A stretch of 64,000 nt of DNA from Gnetum montanum. Taxonomy: Eukaryota; Streptophyta; Gnetopsida; Gnetales; Gnetaceae. Position numbers and translations under genes: made by a program. The notes under the pieces were generated by a model. That model did not search any database, had not been told where the DNA came from, and saw only the letters and a program-made list of their open reading frames with translations. Where the stretch lies: assembly GCA_015680685.1 (NCBI GenBank), contig MNCI01027477.1, positions 427,161 through 491,160 on the forward strand, in the 5' to 3' direction. How positions within the stretch are numbered: position 1 is the stretch's first letter; the number at the start of each line of letters is the position of its first letter. Of this stretch, positions 12,410-23,974 are shown piece after piece.

Positions 12410-12576
12410 GTTCCATTTTTTATAGTTGTTGTATTTTTCTATGTTGTGTCTTCCCACACTACGGCATTAGTCCATTTCTTTTTCCAGTTAATAATCCCAT
12501 ACCTATCCACTATGTAATCAATGGATCTTCTTCTCTTTGTAACTCAAGGATGAGTTTTTATTCAGTCGTGGGGGTA

Positions 12577-13329
12577 TGATGGGATGTGATATCGCATGGG
12601 CCACGATATCGCGTCTGTCGCGATATCGCGTCTTCCCTGCGATATCGCGTATGTGATATTGTAGTCCACCACAATGTCTATAAATAAGAAGCAGCTCTCC
12701 CTTGTTCAGAATCCTAGAGTAGAAGTAGCAAAGCTCTGGCAGTTTGATCACTCTAGAGATAGATTATTTTTCCCATGTCTACCCGCAGTGTGGTGAATGT
12801 AACTATATGACATTCTTTATTCGAGTGTGACATACTTGCACATGCACATGACCGGCAATAAAGATCAAGATTACTTCATCATTGTAGTATTCACTTTGTT
12901 ATTTATTTATTTAATTAATTTTTATTTATTTCTTTCCCTCTCACCCTTATCTTCTAGTAACACAGAATGAGTACGACTTGATTACAAGCATTTAAGTGTG
13001 ACTACTTGGTAACCTAGTGGCGTACCTAGGATCTGCGCTTGGTAATCCCAATGATAGTCATGCACAAATTTCAAGATTTGTACAGATGATCAAGGAATTA
13101 ACTGCTCATCACACTTAGACTAGATTAGATTTTCTTACTCTTTTCTTCCTAGCTTAGCTTAGTTAATATTATTTCCCACTGCCTTCAGGAGTAGCGTTAG
13201 AATTAGGAACACATCATACCCCTCACTCTAGACTAAACCATACGTGAAAAATATAATACTAGTCTAGGTGGGAAGACAGTGAACTTCGTATTCGTATGGT
13301 TGAGTGTAGGGGTATCTCGCCATTCATCA
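12577..13329 (+). repeat. LTR5 (inside E2, plus)
   Basis: 753 bp, TGATGGGATG to CATTCATCA, preceded by the polypurine tract GTCGTGGGGGTA. The GATATC array is at 12588, 12605, 12622, 12641 and 12655, several in the full palindrome CGCGATATCGCG. TATAAATA lies at 12679-12686 and CAATAAAGAT near 12857. Its orientation is opposite to the LTR3/LTR4 pair. Confidence 0.9.
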
Positions 13330-13330
13330 T

Positions 13331-13348
13331 TGGCGCCATTGCTCGGGA
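13331..13348 (+). other. primer binding site, tRNA-Asp type
   Basis: TGGCGCCATTGCTCGGGA lies one base after LTR5. It closely matches the complement of the 3' end of plant tRNA-Asp (TGGCGCCGTTGCCGGGG), the usual primer of Athila-type Ty3 elements. Confidence 0.8.
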
Positions 13349-13472
13349 GTAAGTATTTGTGTGCTGAATAGAACATAGGATATCACTCACATCGTTGGGA
13401 GCCTAAGCGAACCTTTGGGTTAATTAGGAAAAAAATTATATAATGGTAAAATTAGCACACCGATAAGACACC

Positions 13473-15787
13473 ATGTCTTCTTCTTCTTCTCATAAGAGCA
13501 ATTCACCACCTAAGGACCATAGAAGAAACAGTCGGCAATCAAAAACACATAACCTAAATCCACTAGTTCCTCAACCATATAGGGTGGAATATACTCATCC
13601 TGATGAGTATATACCTAATTTTACTTTTATCCTCCATCAAGATGAATAGATGTACTAGAGAGATTTGCAAGGTAATATAGTGTTACCTCCAAATCGTTCA
13701 GTCCCAAACATGCTCCTCCATGCTTTGGCACGGATTGGCATGACTCAGCTCTATGCTGAATACGTTATAGGTGATTTTGACACAAGGGATTACTATCCCA
13801 CAGAAGCACAACGTATGAGGGACTCATGGTAGGAGAGCCAACATACATTATTGAAGGGAAAAGGCTTGCACATCCTTAGTGAAATAGAAGATGATGAATC
13901 CATTATAATGGGTTCTCTAACAAATGATGTTCCCCCTCCTAACGATGGTGAGGAGGTTGGGTATCAAAACCTATGATCAACGATACATAACACTGGTTCT
14001 GATCCCCGTGAACACTAGCTATTCACTGAGGGAACAACAACATATAACAATGATAGGCACTTAGATTGTCACCATGATCGAGGCTGTAGTAGCTGAAGAG
14101 AAGGCAAGAAGCATCACCATGGCAATGGTTCCCCTTCCTCTTCTCCTTCATCTCATCACTCATCCTCTCCTTCCACCTCTGGGCACAGCCACCATGAACA
14201 TAATGATAAGGATAGAGGTAGGCAAAATGAGAGACCTCAATAGGAAAGTCGAGAGAGAGGATAAGGACATGAACGAAGGAAAAGTAGGGAACAACGCAAA
14301 CATCACAAGCATCATGAAAGAGATAATCATGATGAGCCCCTACTTGCAACCCAAAGTATGCTTGATATAACGGAGGCTATAAGAATACCAACAAGGTATT
14401 TAAAGGACAGTCGTATCAAGTGCTTAGATATTAATAACATCCCATGCTTTGAAGGGGGATACAACTAAGATCCGCAACATCATTTATAGGCATTCCACGA
14501 TGTCTGCGCCATGTAGAACATAGAAAACGAGTGGCAAAAACTTAAGTTGTTTCCCAGGACACTGACCAAGGAAGCAGAGAGTTGGTACCAGTCCTTGGAA
14601 CTGGAAACCATTAGGAGGTGGAGTACAATGTTAGAACTCTTCAACGATAAGTATCAAACATACTCCAGAGTGTCTAATTTGCGTAAGCAGATCCAAGGCT
14701 AGAAGCAAGGTACTCATGAACCCTTGGATGCTACCATGGGTCACTACTATGCATTGTTACATCATTTCCTAGGCCATGGTTATGCATAGCAGGATCAACT
14801 TTGTCACATCATGGATGGGCTAAGGCATGAAACTAGAAGAACCCTTGGGACTTATGCCCAAGGGAGACTATTAGAACTTAGAGCCCATGATGTTCATTGC
14901 TTGTTGGAACAAATAGCAAAAGAAGAATGTGAACTAAAAAAAAGAGAGAGTGTGAAAGAATACAACTTTGATCCCTCCCTTCAGAAGAAGGGAGTGAAAT
15001 TTTGCGATGAAGAGGATGAGTCACCACTCGAAGAGTTGGTGAACCAAAAAACTTTGCCGATTCAAAAACTAACAATAGAAGTATCAGCTAAGATGGATCA
15101 ATTGTGGGATTCCTTAGACTCTAGACTTGAAACTGTCTTGAAAATTGTAGAAGAGTCTAAGGAGGAACAAAGTAGTGACAAAGATAAGACAAAGTAGAGA
15201 AATTCAGGCCTTGCACATAACAAGGGTAAGGGAAAATTTACTATCTCCGATGAAGTTGTGGATTCAGACATAGACGATGATGGTGGATGTGAGATCTACC
15301 ATTATGATCATCCCAAGGGATATTATCCAATCATCTCACATCTACAGGAGTCTGGGGTGTATGCACTTAATCCAAGACTTAACCAATGGAAAAAACCCCA
15401 AAGGTTATCTTATCCTCATGGTAACCCAAGGTAGTTCCACCAACCGTTAATGTACTATCCAAGTGGAACTCCACCATAACCCATCGGATAGCATCGGCAA
15501 TGGCAATACCCATAGTTATGGGGGATGTAATGGCCGAAACAACAATACCCTTACCAGCAACTTGATCCTTATGGATATTATGTGCAGCAGCAGGTTTCTC
15601 CAAGTGACTCTATGAGTCACACAACTCCCCAACATCACTACCAAGTTCGGGTGTATTTTAGGAGGACTCCTTCTCCTCCGGGAGGCACCCCACATACTTA
15701 CCATCCTCCAACTCCATCCACACCTCTTCCACCTGTAGTTCCCATAACACCTCCTACTCCAACAATGCAAGGGAAACTCCCCACTCA
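13473..15787 (+). pseudogene. gag of E2
   Basis: Starts with MSSSSSHKSN at the first ATG after the leader. Order: Ser-rich N-terminus; a conserved segment with 'GNIVLPPNRSVPNMLLHAL'; a His/Ser/Arg-rich low-complexity part (about 14040-14330); the Retrotrans_gag core (about 14445-14930: FEGGYN, NEWQKLKLFPRTLTKE, ELFNDKYQTYSRV, YYALLHH, GLRHETRRTLGTYAQGRL); an acidic linker (ORF 14811-15197); the text YHYDHPKGYYPIISHL; and a Pro/Thr-rich end. Stops and frameshifts break it. The coding sequence runs straight into the primer site of LTR4, which is the right breakpoint of the inversion; its continuation is found on the minus strand below 11535. Confidence 0.8.
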
Positions 15788-15790
15788 ATC

Positions 15791-15807
15791 CTTGGCAACG
15801 GTGCCTA
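15791..15807 (-). other. primer binding site of E2, tRNA-Asp type
   Basis: On the minus strand TAGGCACCGTTGCCAAG follows LTR4 directly. It matches the tRNA-Asp complement except for a few transitions. Confidence 0.8.
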
Positions 15808-16639
15808 TGATGAGTGGCAAGATACCCCTACACTCAACCATATGAATATGAGCATAGCACGTGCAATCCAATCAAACTCCATAGACTAAGTGCCTACATG
15901 CCTCTTGGAACACTTAGGGTTAATCATTTGTTGTCTTCCCAAACTTACTTGTAGTTGTCATGGTGTATGATTAAGTAAGTCCAAGGTATATGACTGTTAT
16001 AGTCTTTTTGTGTTTTATCTCCTATGCTAATGAGTTGAAGGGTTGAGAAACTAATTACTTACTCTAACTAATGAACTAAGTCTAAATTACCTAGCATCAG
16101 CATCTGTTCCCACTTTCTATACACACCGTGAACCGATGCAACCGCAGCTACCAAACGCTAATCGTTGCTGGGATCACCACGCGTAATGCACATGCTCGAA
16201 GTGGGCGTACTAAGGCACTTAACTAGGAGAGAAGGGTTGAGAGAGAAAATAGTAAATAACAAATAATAAATAACAAGTAATAAATAACAGTAATAAAATC
16301 CTATTCCATGTGCTATAAGGTTTATCCAAGAAGCTCATCTTTATTTCCGTACACAAACTTGTGTTCAGGTACAATGTTTGCTCGAATAAAGATCCGTTCA
16401 CTTTAGGACTCCTACTATGGGCACATGGAAAATATTCTATCTCTAGAGTGATCAATCTGCCAAAGTTTCCCTACTGTCTAGCCTAGGATGAGGAAACAAA
16501 GGAGAGTCGCCTCTTATTTATAGATATGACGATGCATCGCGATATCGTGCATGCGATATCGTGGGGGAGGATGCGATATCACGTACACGATATCGTGGGG
16601 TATGTGATATCGTGATGGCCACGATATCACGTCCCATCA
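15808..16639 (-). repeat. LTR4, 5' LTR of E2
   Basis: 832 bp. On the minus strand it runs from TGATGGGACG to CACTCATCA. GATATC motifs at 16541, 16555, 16575, 16589, 16606 and 16623 are spaced 14, 20, 14, 17 and 17. TATAAATA (minus) lies at 16515-16522. It is very similar to LTR3 along its full length, and ATTAG follows. Confidence 0.9.
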
Positions 16640-16934
16640 ATTAGCAAGTTCAAATATAATAATTTTACAACAAAAGTCATTTTTGTTCTTACCTTTTCGC
16701 AACTAGAAAAGTTACTCTCTATGGATGAGAAAGTTTACCATAAGATTTTTCCTCTTTATTCCTTAGTATGGATATTGATAATTTTAGTTAGAGAGGAAAA
16801 TTAGTTTTGATCTTTGTGATAACTTTAATGCTAAATTAGTTTTGATCATATTTTTGTTAATCACTAAAATTGTCAAGGCTTCCTAGATTATAAAAAATAT
16901 GTAGAATGAAACAATGTAGACAAGAATCATATTT

Positions 16935-17290
16935 ATTGATCATCATTATCATCTTAGCCTTGTCCCAACATAATGGGGTTGACTACATGAGCCCATTTTC
17001 GACATTCACCTTTACGAAGAATTATATTATTGGTTCTAAAAATGGAATTAGTAAATATCCAGAGCTAGTAGCCTAACATTTCTATGATCATAAGACTATT
17101 CTAACATTATTTTTTTCTTTTTACCCCATAGAATATTAAATGTACAAAGTTTCCTAGTGTTATATCAAAAAGCTTAATTAAAATACTAGTAATAATTTGC
17201 CATTTGTGGCAACTTTGCACAAGAATAAGATATTCTAGGAATATGTGATGCTCATCTTAAATTGCTCTTTCATTACATCAAATGTTGTAA
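16935..17290 (-). mobile_element. LINE 3' end with GAT-rich tail
   Basis: Read on the minus strand, it ends ATTATGTTGGGACAAGGCT followed by a GATGATGAT-type run (about 16935-16955), the typical close of RTE-like non-LTR elements. The upstream part (17150-17290) matches 32880-33010 ('TTGCCATTTGTGGCAACTTTGC' type text), so both belong to one repeat family. Confidence 0.55.
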
Positions 17291-18297
17291 CATATATAAA
17301 TATCTAAATAAATTTTATCATTAACCTTTATACTTAATATTATTTAAAAATACATAATACATTATATATTATAGAAGTTATCAACATTTCAATATAATAG
17401 TAAAAATGAAAGAAGATTTTCAAAAATTTAGAAGATTTAGAAACCAAATATAACTCTTACAAAAACTTTACTTGGAGCAAACATCAATGTTTCAAAAGGT
17501 CAAAATGCAAACAATCAATAATGGTGTGATGAAGAATTCTATTCTTGACAATCTCCATATCCTTGACCTTCCTCCCCACATCATATAAAATTCTATCATT
17601 TATAGACCTATTTAAGCCCTATGATTTGATCAATCAAAGTAAGTTATAAAGGAATTTGAAAAATTTAGGAGTTTGTAGCACATTGTTATCAATCATCCAA
17701 AAACTTTACAAAGATGTATGCATATAGTTTATAAATTTGTAAGAATGTACTACATTTAATATATTTATTGGTATAAAATAAGGATATTATTTTTTTATTG
17801 GTGTAAAATAAGGGTATTCTTTTTTTCATATTTTGTTTGAGCTTTTTATTTATGAACTTGATGAGTGGATATATAAAGCACCAACTTAATTTACAATAAC
17901 AATTGAAAATAGTTCTATTAGACTCTTACTTTATGTTGGTGATGTTGTCAACCAACTATTCTTTATGGATATGTTATATAGGCCCTACTCTATCAAATAA
18001 ATATTGGAAATAGATAGAAGAGATTCTTATTAATGAATTTAAAGTAAAGAGATACACATAATATACTATTATGCTTCTTGAAGCAAAGATGGTACATCTA
18101 GAAATTGAAGCTATTTATAGCATGCACTCATAATCTTCCTAAATTTTCATTATATAAATACTTCAAAAATGTGATAATGAAAACTGCAGATAAATAATGG
18201 TTTCACGAGAGAGTTTTAATGGATTAATAGATGGAATATTCAAGAGTACATACTATCTTGATCCCATGAAATTTTGCAAATTAATGAAATAATCCAT
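17291..18297. other. AT-rich host region, no gene seen
   Basis: No ORF of interest on either strand. A short direct repeat ('TTATTGGTGTAAAATAAGGGTATT' type) occurs twice at about 17767-17822. The last five bases, TCCAT, are the left target duplication of element A. Confidence 0.6.
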
Positions 18298-19130
18298 TGA
18301 TGAACCATGATATCGGGACCACGATATCAGATCTGCAATATCAGGTTTGTGATATCGAAGCCTGCCATGCAATATTGGACATCTGATATCGAGACCTATT
18401 TCATTGCCTATAAATAAGAGGCAGGCACACTTGGTTTTGGCATTAGTTTCTTAATCCCTTACCCAAACTCTTATAGGTTTTCCCTTTCCAAAGTTAGAAT
18501 TATTTTTGAGCACCCATAGTAGGAGTCATAGAGTGAACGAATCTTTAGTCAAGCATTGTGTACCTAAGCACACCTTGTCTCCAGAAATAAAGATGAACTT
18601 TGTGATAAACCTTGCAACATTCAGAATAGCTTATTTATTGCATTTAATGTTATTTATAGTTATTTAATGCTTTCATTAGTTAACTAATGTTGTTGTTAAT
18701 TTTCACAAGTAAGCACACTCAATACAACCACTTTGAGCATATGTGGAACACTTGGTAACCTAATAACGATTAGCGTTTGGTAACCCCAGTAGTGTTACAC
18801 TGGTTCAGGATGTCTACGGAGAGTGGGAATGGATGCTAGTGTTAGGACTAGATAGAACCTAGCAGATTAGTTAAATTAAATTAGTTACTTAATTATTTCA
18901 CTTCTCCCTTTTAGCACAAGGACATAAACATAAAAAGCATAAAAATCATATACCTCAAGTTTACTAAACCATACAATCGTGCCATATGAGTAAGCTTGGG
19001 AAGACAATGATCACCTAACCCATCCTTGTTCTATGAAGGCACATAATCACTTAGTCCTTGGAGTTTGACCAGATCATGCATAACACTCGTATTCGTATGG
19101 TTGGGCATAGGGGTACCTTGCTGCTCATCA
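18298..19130 (+). repeat. LTR7, 5' LTR of A
   Basis: 833 bp, TGATGAACCATG to CTGCTCATCA. The GATATC array is at 18309, 18323, 18337, 18351, 18371 and 18385, spaced 14, 14, 14, 20 and 14. TATAAATA lies at 18409-18416. The spacing is identical in LTR9. Confidence 0.9.
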
Positions 19131-19149
19131 TTAGCGATGTTGCTAGGGA
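19131..19149 (+). other. decayed primer binding site of A, tRNA-Asp type
   Basis: TTAGCGATGTTGCTAGGGA follows LTR7. It aligns with the tRNA-Asp complement, with mainly G-to-A changes. A good donor-like GGGTAAGTTA follows at 19212-19221. Confidence 0.65.
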
Positions 19150-19276
19150 CTTTGTTCTTTGTGCACTGATTAGAACTTAGGAAATCTTCCTATCATTGGA
19201 ACGAACGCTTAGGGTAAGTTATGAAAAATAATAATAATAATAATAATATAATACATTGCACACTAAATAATTAATC

Positions 19277-21077
19277 ATGTCTCCTTCTTCCTATGAAACT
19301 GCTTCATTGCCTAGATCTGACACAATGAATAGTTAGAGGTGTAGTACACATGATGATGATCCGCCAGTGCCCCAACAATTTCTCTTGGTATACGCTCATC
19401 CCAATGAGTATGTACTAGACTTTACCTTTATCCTCCACTAGGTTGAACAATTGTGATGGCATGATTTGAAGGGTAACATAGTGTTACCACCCAATCGCTC
19501 AATCCCAAGCATGCTTCTTCGTGCTCTCACACAAATTGGTATGCAGCACTTATAGTCAGAGTACATTGTGCATGCACAAGATTCAAGAGATTATTAACCC
19601 ACAAATGCACAATGTTAAAGGGACCTACAATAGGAGAGACATTACAAATATATGAAGGAAAAGGAGTCTCAAGATGTCTCGTATGTCATAAGTAAAGATG
19701 ATGATGGTGAACCTACCTTGGGAGGTTTTCCACATAACGATGTTCCTCTCATTAACTTCGATCAAGGGGTTGTGTATCAGAATGTTCACTCAATCGTTCA
19801 TGACCCAAGTTCTAATATCAATGGACATAAAGGGTCTGAAAAAGAAACATGAACACATGATGATGATGGACATATTGATCGTAACCATGGTCAAGGTTGC
19901 GACCACCAAAGAGAAAGTAAAAGGAACCATCATGGTGCTAGTCCTCCTTCCTCTCCACCTTCATCATCTCCTTCCCCCTCTCCTTCGAGATCTAGATGTA
20001 GTTGCAAAGAGAAAGATCATGAGAACAATGGTAAGTGAAACAAAGATTATAGATAAAACAGTTAAGAAAGGGGACAAGGACATTCTAGAGAAATGCATCA
20101 TGAAAGAAGGGAGAGTAGGAAATAGCATAGGCATCATGGACACCATAGAGAATACAATCATGATGAACCCTTTCTCACTACCAGAAGTATGCTAGATATA
20201 ACTGAGATCATTAGGATCCCAACAAGGCACCAAAAGGATAGTAGGATCAAAAGATTAGACATGAAAAATATCCCATGATTTGAAGGGGGATACAACACTG
20301 ATCCTCAAAATCATCTACAAGTGTTCTATAATGCATGTGCCTTGCAAAATATAGAAAATGAGTGGCAAAAGCTAAAGTTGTTTCCATGGACACTGATCAA
20401 AGAAGTGGAAAGCTAGTACTAGTCCTTAGAGCTGAAATCCATTCGTTGATGGAGTACCATGTTAGAGTTATTCAATGATAAGTATCAAACATACTCCCAA
20501 GTGTTCAACCTTCAAAAGCAAATCCAATGATTGCAACAAGGAGGACACAAACCCTTGGATGCTTCCATGGGCTGATATTATGCATTATTACATCATTGCC
20601 CTGGCCACAATTACTTGCAGAGGAAACAACTACGCCATCTCATAGATGGGCTTAGGTACGAAATGCGAACCCTTGGGAATTATGCCTAAGGGAGACTATC
20701 TAAGCTTAGATCCCATCAAGTACAAATATTATTGGATCAAGTTTCCAAAGAGAAAAGTGAGTTAAGGAAAAGAGAAAGTATAGAGGAATACAATAGAGAT
20801 CCTTCCCTCTGAAAGAAGGAAGTTAGATTTTGTGGATGAAGAAGAGTCACCACTCAAAGAGATGGTGAATAGGAAAACTTTGTCCATTCAAAAGTTTGCA
20901 TTAGATGTATCAGCAAAGGTAGACCATATGTGGAACTTCCTAGATAATAAATTTCAAACCATTCTCAAAATAGTAGAGGAGTCTAGGAAATAAGGTAGTG
21001 ATTGAGAGAGGAGGAAAAAGAAAGAAGCTGAATATGCATGTAACAAAGGTAAGGGCAAAGTTGCCATCATTGAAGAA
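19277..21077 (+). pseudogene. gag of A
   Basis: The first ATG after the leader gives MSPSSYETAS. It follows the E2 gag closely: GNIVLPPNRSIPSMLLRAL, the His/Ser/Arg-rich segment (ORFs 19652-19852 and 19698-20195 in different frames) and the core with FEGGYNTDPQNHLQVFY, NEWQKLKLFPWTLIKE, ELFNDKYQTYSQV, YYALLHHCPGH and LIDGLRYEMRTLGNYA. Many stops are present, mostly TAG/TGA at former Trp and Gln codons. The reading ends abruptly at 21077, where the truncated LTR6 of B begins. Confidence 0.8.
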
Positions 21078-21839
21078 TGATATCACAGTCCACCACAATG
21101 TCTATAAATAAGAAGTGTCTTTCCCTTGTTGGGAATTTTTTTCAATTATGGTTTAGATTGTAGCTAAACTCTAGCAGTTTGATCCCTCCAGAGATAGATT
21201 ATTTTCCCGTGTCTACCCACAGTGTGGTGAATGTAATTGTACAGCATCCTTTATTCAAGTGTGATGTACTTGGACATGCACATGACCAACAATAAAGATC
21301 GAGATTACTTCATCATTGCAGCACACTTTGTTATTTATTTATTTATTTAATTTTTATTTACTACTTTCTTAGTTAATCTTTCTTACCCTTATCTCCTAGA
21401 ACACAGAATGAGTACGACTTTATTACGAGCATTTAAGTGTGAGTACTTGGTAACCCAGTGGCGTATCTCGGATCTAGGCCTGGTAATCCCAGTGGTAGTC
21501 ATGCACAAAGTCCAAGATGTGTACGGATAATCAAGGAACAGTTGCTCATCACACTTAGGCAAGATTAGATTCTCTTACGCTTTTTCTCCTAGATTAGTTA
21601 ATTATTACCTTCCATTTCCTTCAGGAGTAGCATTAGATTAGGAACACATGATACACCTCACTCTGGACTAAACCATACATGATAAAGATAATACTAGTTC
21701 AGGTGGGAAGACAGCGAACTGCAAACTAAGGTTAATGATCTAGGTGCCACAACTAGTCTGTCTACAGAGTTCAACTGAATCATGGATGAAAATGCTTGTA
21801 TTCGTATGGTTGAGTCTAGGGGTACCTCACCACTCATCA
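21078..21839 (+). repeat. LTR6, truncated 5' LTR of B
   Basis: Begins TGATATCACAGTCCACC, which corresponds to position 28810 inside LTR8; the upstream GATATC array is missing. TATAAATA lies at 21103-21110 and it ends CACTCATCA. The breakpoint lies in a GATATC motif, suggesting microhomology at the deletion. Confidence 0.85.
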
Positions 21840-21840
21840 T

Positions 21841-21858
21841 TGGCACCGTTGACAGGGA
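21841..21858 (+). other. primer binding site of B, tRNA-Asp type
   Basis: TGGCACCGTTGACAGGGA, one base after LTR6. It is the best match to the tRNA-Asp complement in the window apart from LTR5. Confidence 0.8.
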
Positions 21859-21981
21859 CAGTGCTAGTTATCTAGATTAGTTATATCATACAAGGTTTTT
21901 GTAAAGGACTTAATGATATATCTTTTAGAAAAAAATATAGTTATTCAAAGTCACACGTAATTCACACACAACTTCACAAAA

Positions 21982-23974
21982 ATGCCTCTCCTAAAAGATT
22001 ACAATAATGCCACACTTAGTGAGGATGTTCATTGGAGAACCAACAAACTATATGATGATGAAGGTTGGAGTACACAACCTAAAGTGGTGGTTTCTTATAA
22101 ACATGCATGAAAGCAACGTCATTCCAACACATGGAAGCATAACTTATTCGATGATGATGAACCCCTACTAGCCACTACAAGCTTAATGCAAATATAAGAG
22201 GTCGTTCGAATCTCACGTAGGCATCGTAAAGAGAGCCTTCTAGCAGGCTCGACTTAAACAACTTTCCCAAATTTTTAGGAGGCTATGACTTAGATCCACA
22301 TCAACATTTACAAGCCTTCTATGATGCTTGCACATGGAATAACATTGATAATGGGTGGCAAAAAATTAAGCTCTTTCCTATGACATTCGTTGACCAAGCA
22401 AAAGTATGGTATAGACCACTAAAACCAAATTCAATACGATGCTAGTCAACAATGGTAGAAGTCTTTAACAAAAAATATCAAACCTATGCAAGAGTTTCAG
22501 CCTTGAGGAAACAAATCCAAGGATGAAAACAAGCAAAACATGAACCCTTGGACATGGCCTTAGAAAGATATTATGCATTGTTAAACAACTGTCCAGGCCA
22601 TGGGTTTTCCGAGGAAAGGCTAATGTACCATATTATTAATGGGCTATGTAATGAAACAAGAGAGACCTTAAGAATATATGCCCAAGGTCAACTATATGAA
22701 CTACGAACCCATCAAGTCCAAGAGCTTATTAAGCAGGTAGCAAAAGAAGAAGGGGAATTGGCTAGATGGGAGAGTATTGAAAAACATCAATGGGACCAAA
22801 ATCTCAACTTAACAAAGGTCTATGATCATAAAAAGGAAAAATCAACAAATCTCAAGGTGGAAACATCATCTTTGCCAATACAACAAACATTAGAAGAGGT
22901 CGAGGCAAAGATCAATAAGATGTTGGAATGGACGTATCAAAAGTATGGAGAGTTTATCAACATTATTGGAGATAAAGTTTTGACAACCCAAGAAGCAAGA
23001 CGAAATAGTAGACAATAAGAAATAAGGGATAAAGAAAATAAGTGCTTAACTGCTAATCATACATATGAATGCAACATATGCCTATATGATCACCCCAAGG
23101 ATCAATCCCCAATATTGTTACATTTACATGAGCATTGGGGAAATACGCTACATCCAAAGTTCGTACAGAGATACTATGTTCGATCATAGTGGCAGCAATC
23201 CCAGTCATGGGGGAGACCACCACTAGACTAGAGACACCCTTCATATCATCCGAATTCAAATGCTTACCTTGTTCAACATCCTATTTCTCCAACTGGGCCA
23301 ATGCACTTTAACTCACCATAATACCATTCTCCTCAATACTATCAACCCATGCCTCCAACACAACCACCACCTTGTGCACCTTCTACTCCTTCTAAATTTC
23401 AACATTCTCATCCTTTCCCTCCTTCTACATCACCACCAATTGTTCCTAAGGTGCCTACACCACAGCAATAACCTCCAAACACTACTTGTGCTCCTATTTC
23501 CAACAACAGTGAGAAACCTCAATAACATCAAAAGTGCCCCTTTTTAAACATGGCCATAAGAAGGGACAACATAATTCCGAGACCACTACGCCCTCCAACT
23601 CAACACAAGTCTCACACTGCGGTGCACCCTTACCTTTAAACCCAATGCCTCATGTAACTTCATCATGGCCACCAACTAACACTCCAACAACCATACAGCC
23701 CAATGAAGACAACCATGGGAGGCATCATCTTGATCCATGCATACCATCTAACAGTCTCAAATATCATGGTGGGTCAACTCATTATCCGGGAACTACATCA
23801 TATAAATTGCCACACTATGCTTATTATAACCCATTGTGTGAAACCCAATGGAGTCAATATGACCAAGCCAAAATACTTTCAAAATGCAAGGATCCCAGTT
23901 GTCAATTATTAATCCATGCCATCCTCAACCATTTACCAATGAGGGATATCCCTAATTCTAATAAGCAGGATTAA
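21982..23974 (+). pseudogene. gag of B
   Basis: Starts MPLLKDYNNATLSEDVHW, as in E3. The core spans about 22260-22770: FLGGYDLDPHQHLQAFYDA, WQKIKLFPMTFVDQAKVWY, VFNKKYQTYARV, then the intact stretch 22548-23018 (YYALLNNCPGHGFSEERLMYH, NETRETLRIYAQGQLYELR, and a charged helix with KINKMLEW). A motif CNICLYDHPKDQ follows at about 23074-23100. The end is Pro/His/Asn-rich with KCPFFKHGHKKGQ, then the 146-codon frame to 23974. A few stops and frameshifts separate these pieces. It is a capsid-type protein of Athila/Tat-like Ty3 elements by homology of the core. Confidence 0.8.

Larger units (their letters stand above)
7710..16639 (-). mobile_element. E2: composite Ty3/gypsy element with inverted core
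   Basis: Bounded by two minus-oriented LTRs (7710-8507 and 15808-16639) and by a perfect 5-bp target duplication, ATTAG (7705-7709 and 16640-16644), so the outer ends are one integration. From the right edge the minus strand carries LTR4 and its tRNA-Asp primer site. The segment from about 11528 to 15787 then reads on the plus strand as third ORF, LTR5, primer site and gag. Beyond it the minus strand resumes with the gag end, protease, spacer, short tail ORF and LTR3. Flipping the central segment restores gag to protease continuity, so an inversion inside a fused two-element array is the simplest reading. No reverse transcriptase or integrase is visible. Confidence 0.8.

Noticed and set aside
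11528-15787. Inverted core of E2 as a simple nested insertion
   Set aside because: An LTR element inserts with LTRs at its ends; here the single LTR lies in the middle and gag/protease continuity crosses the edge, which fits an inversion better.
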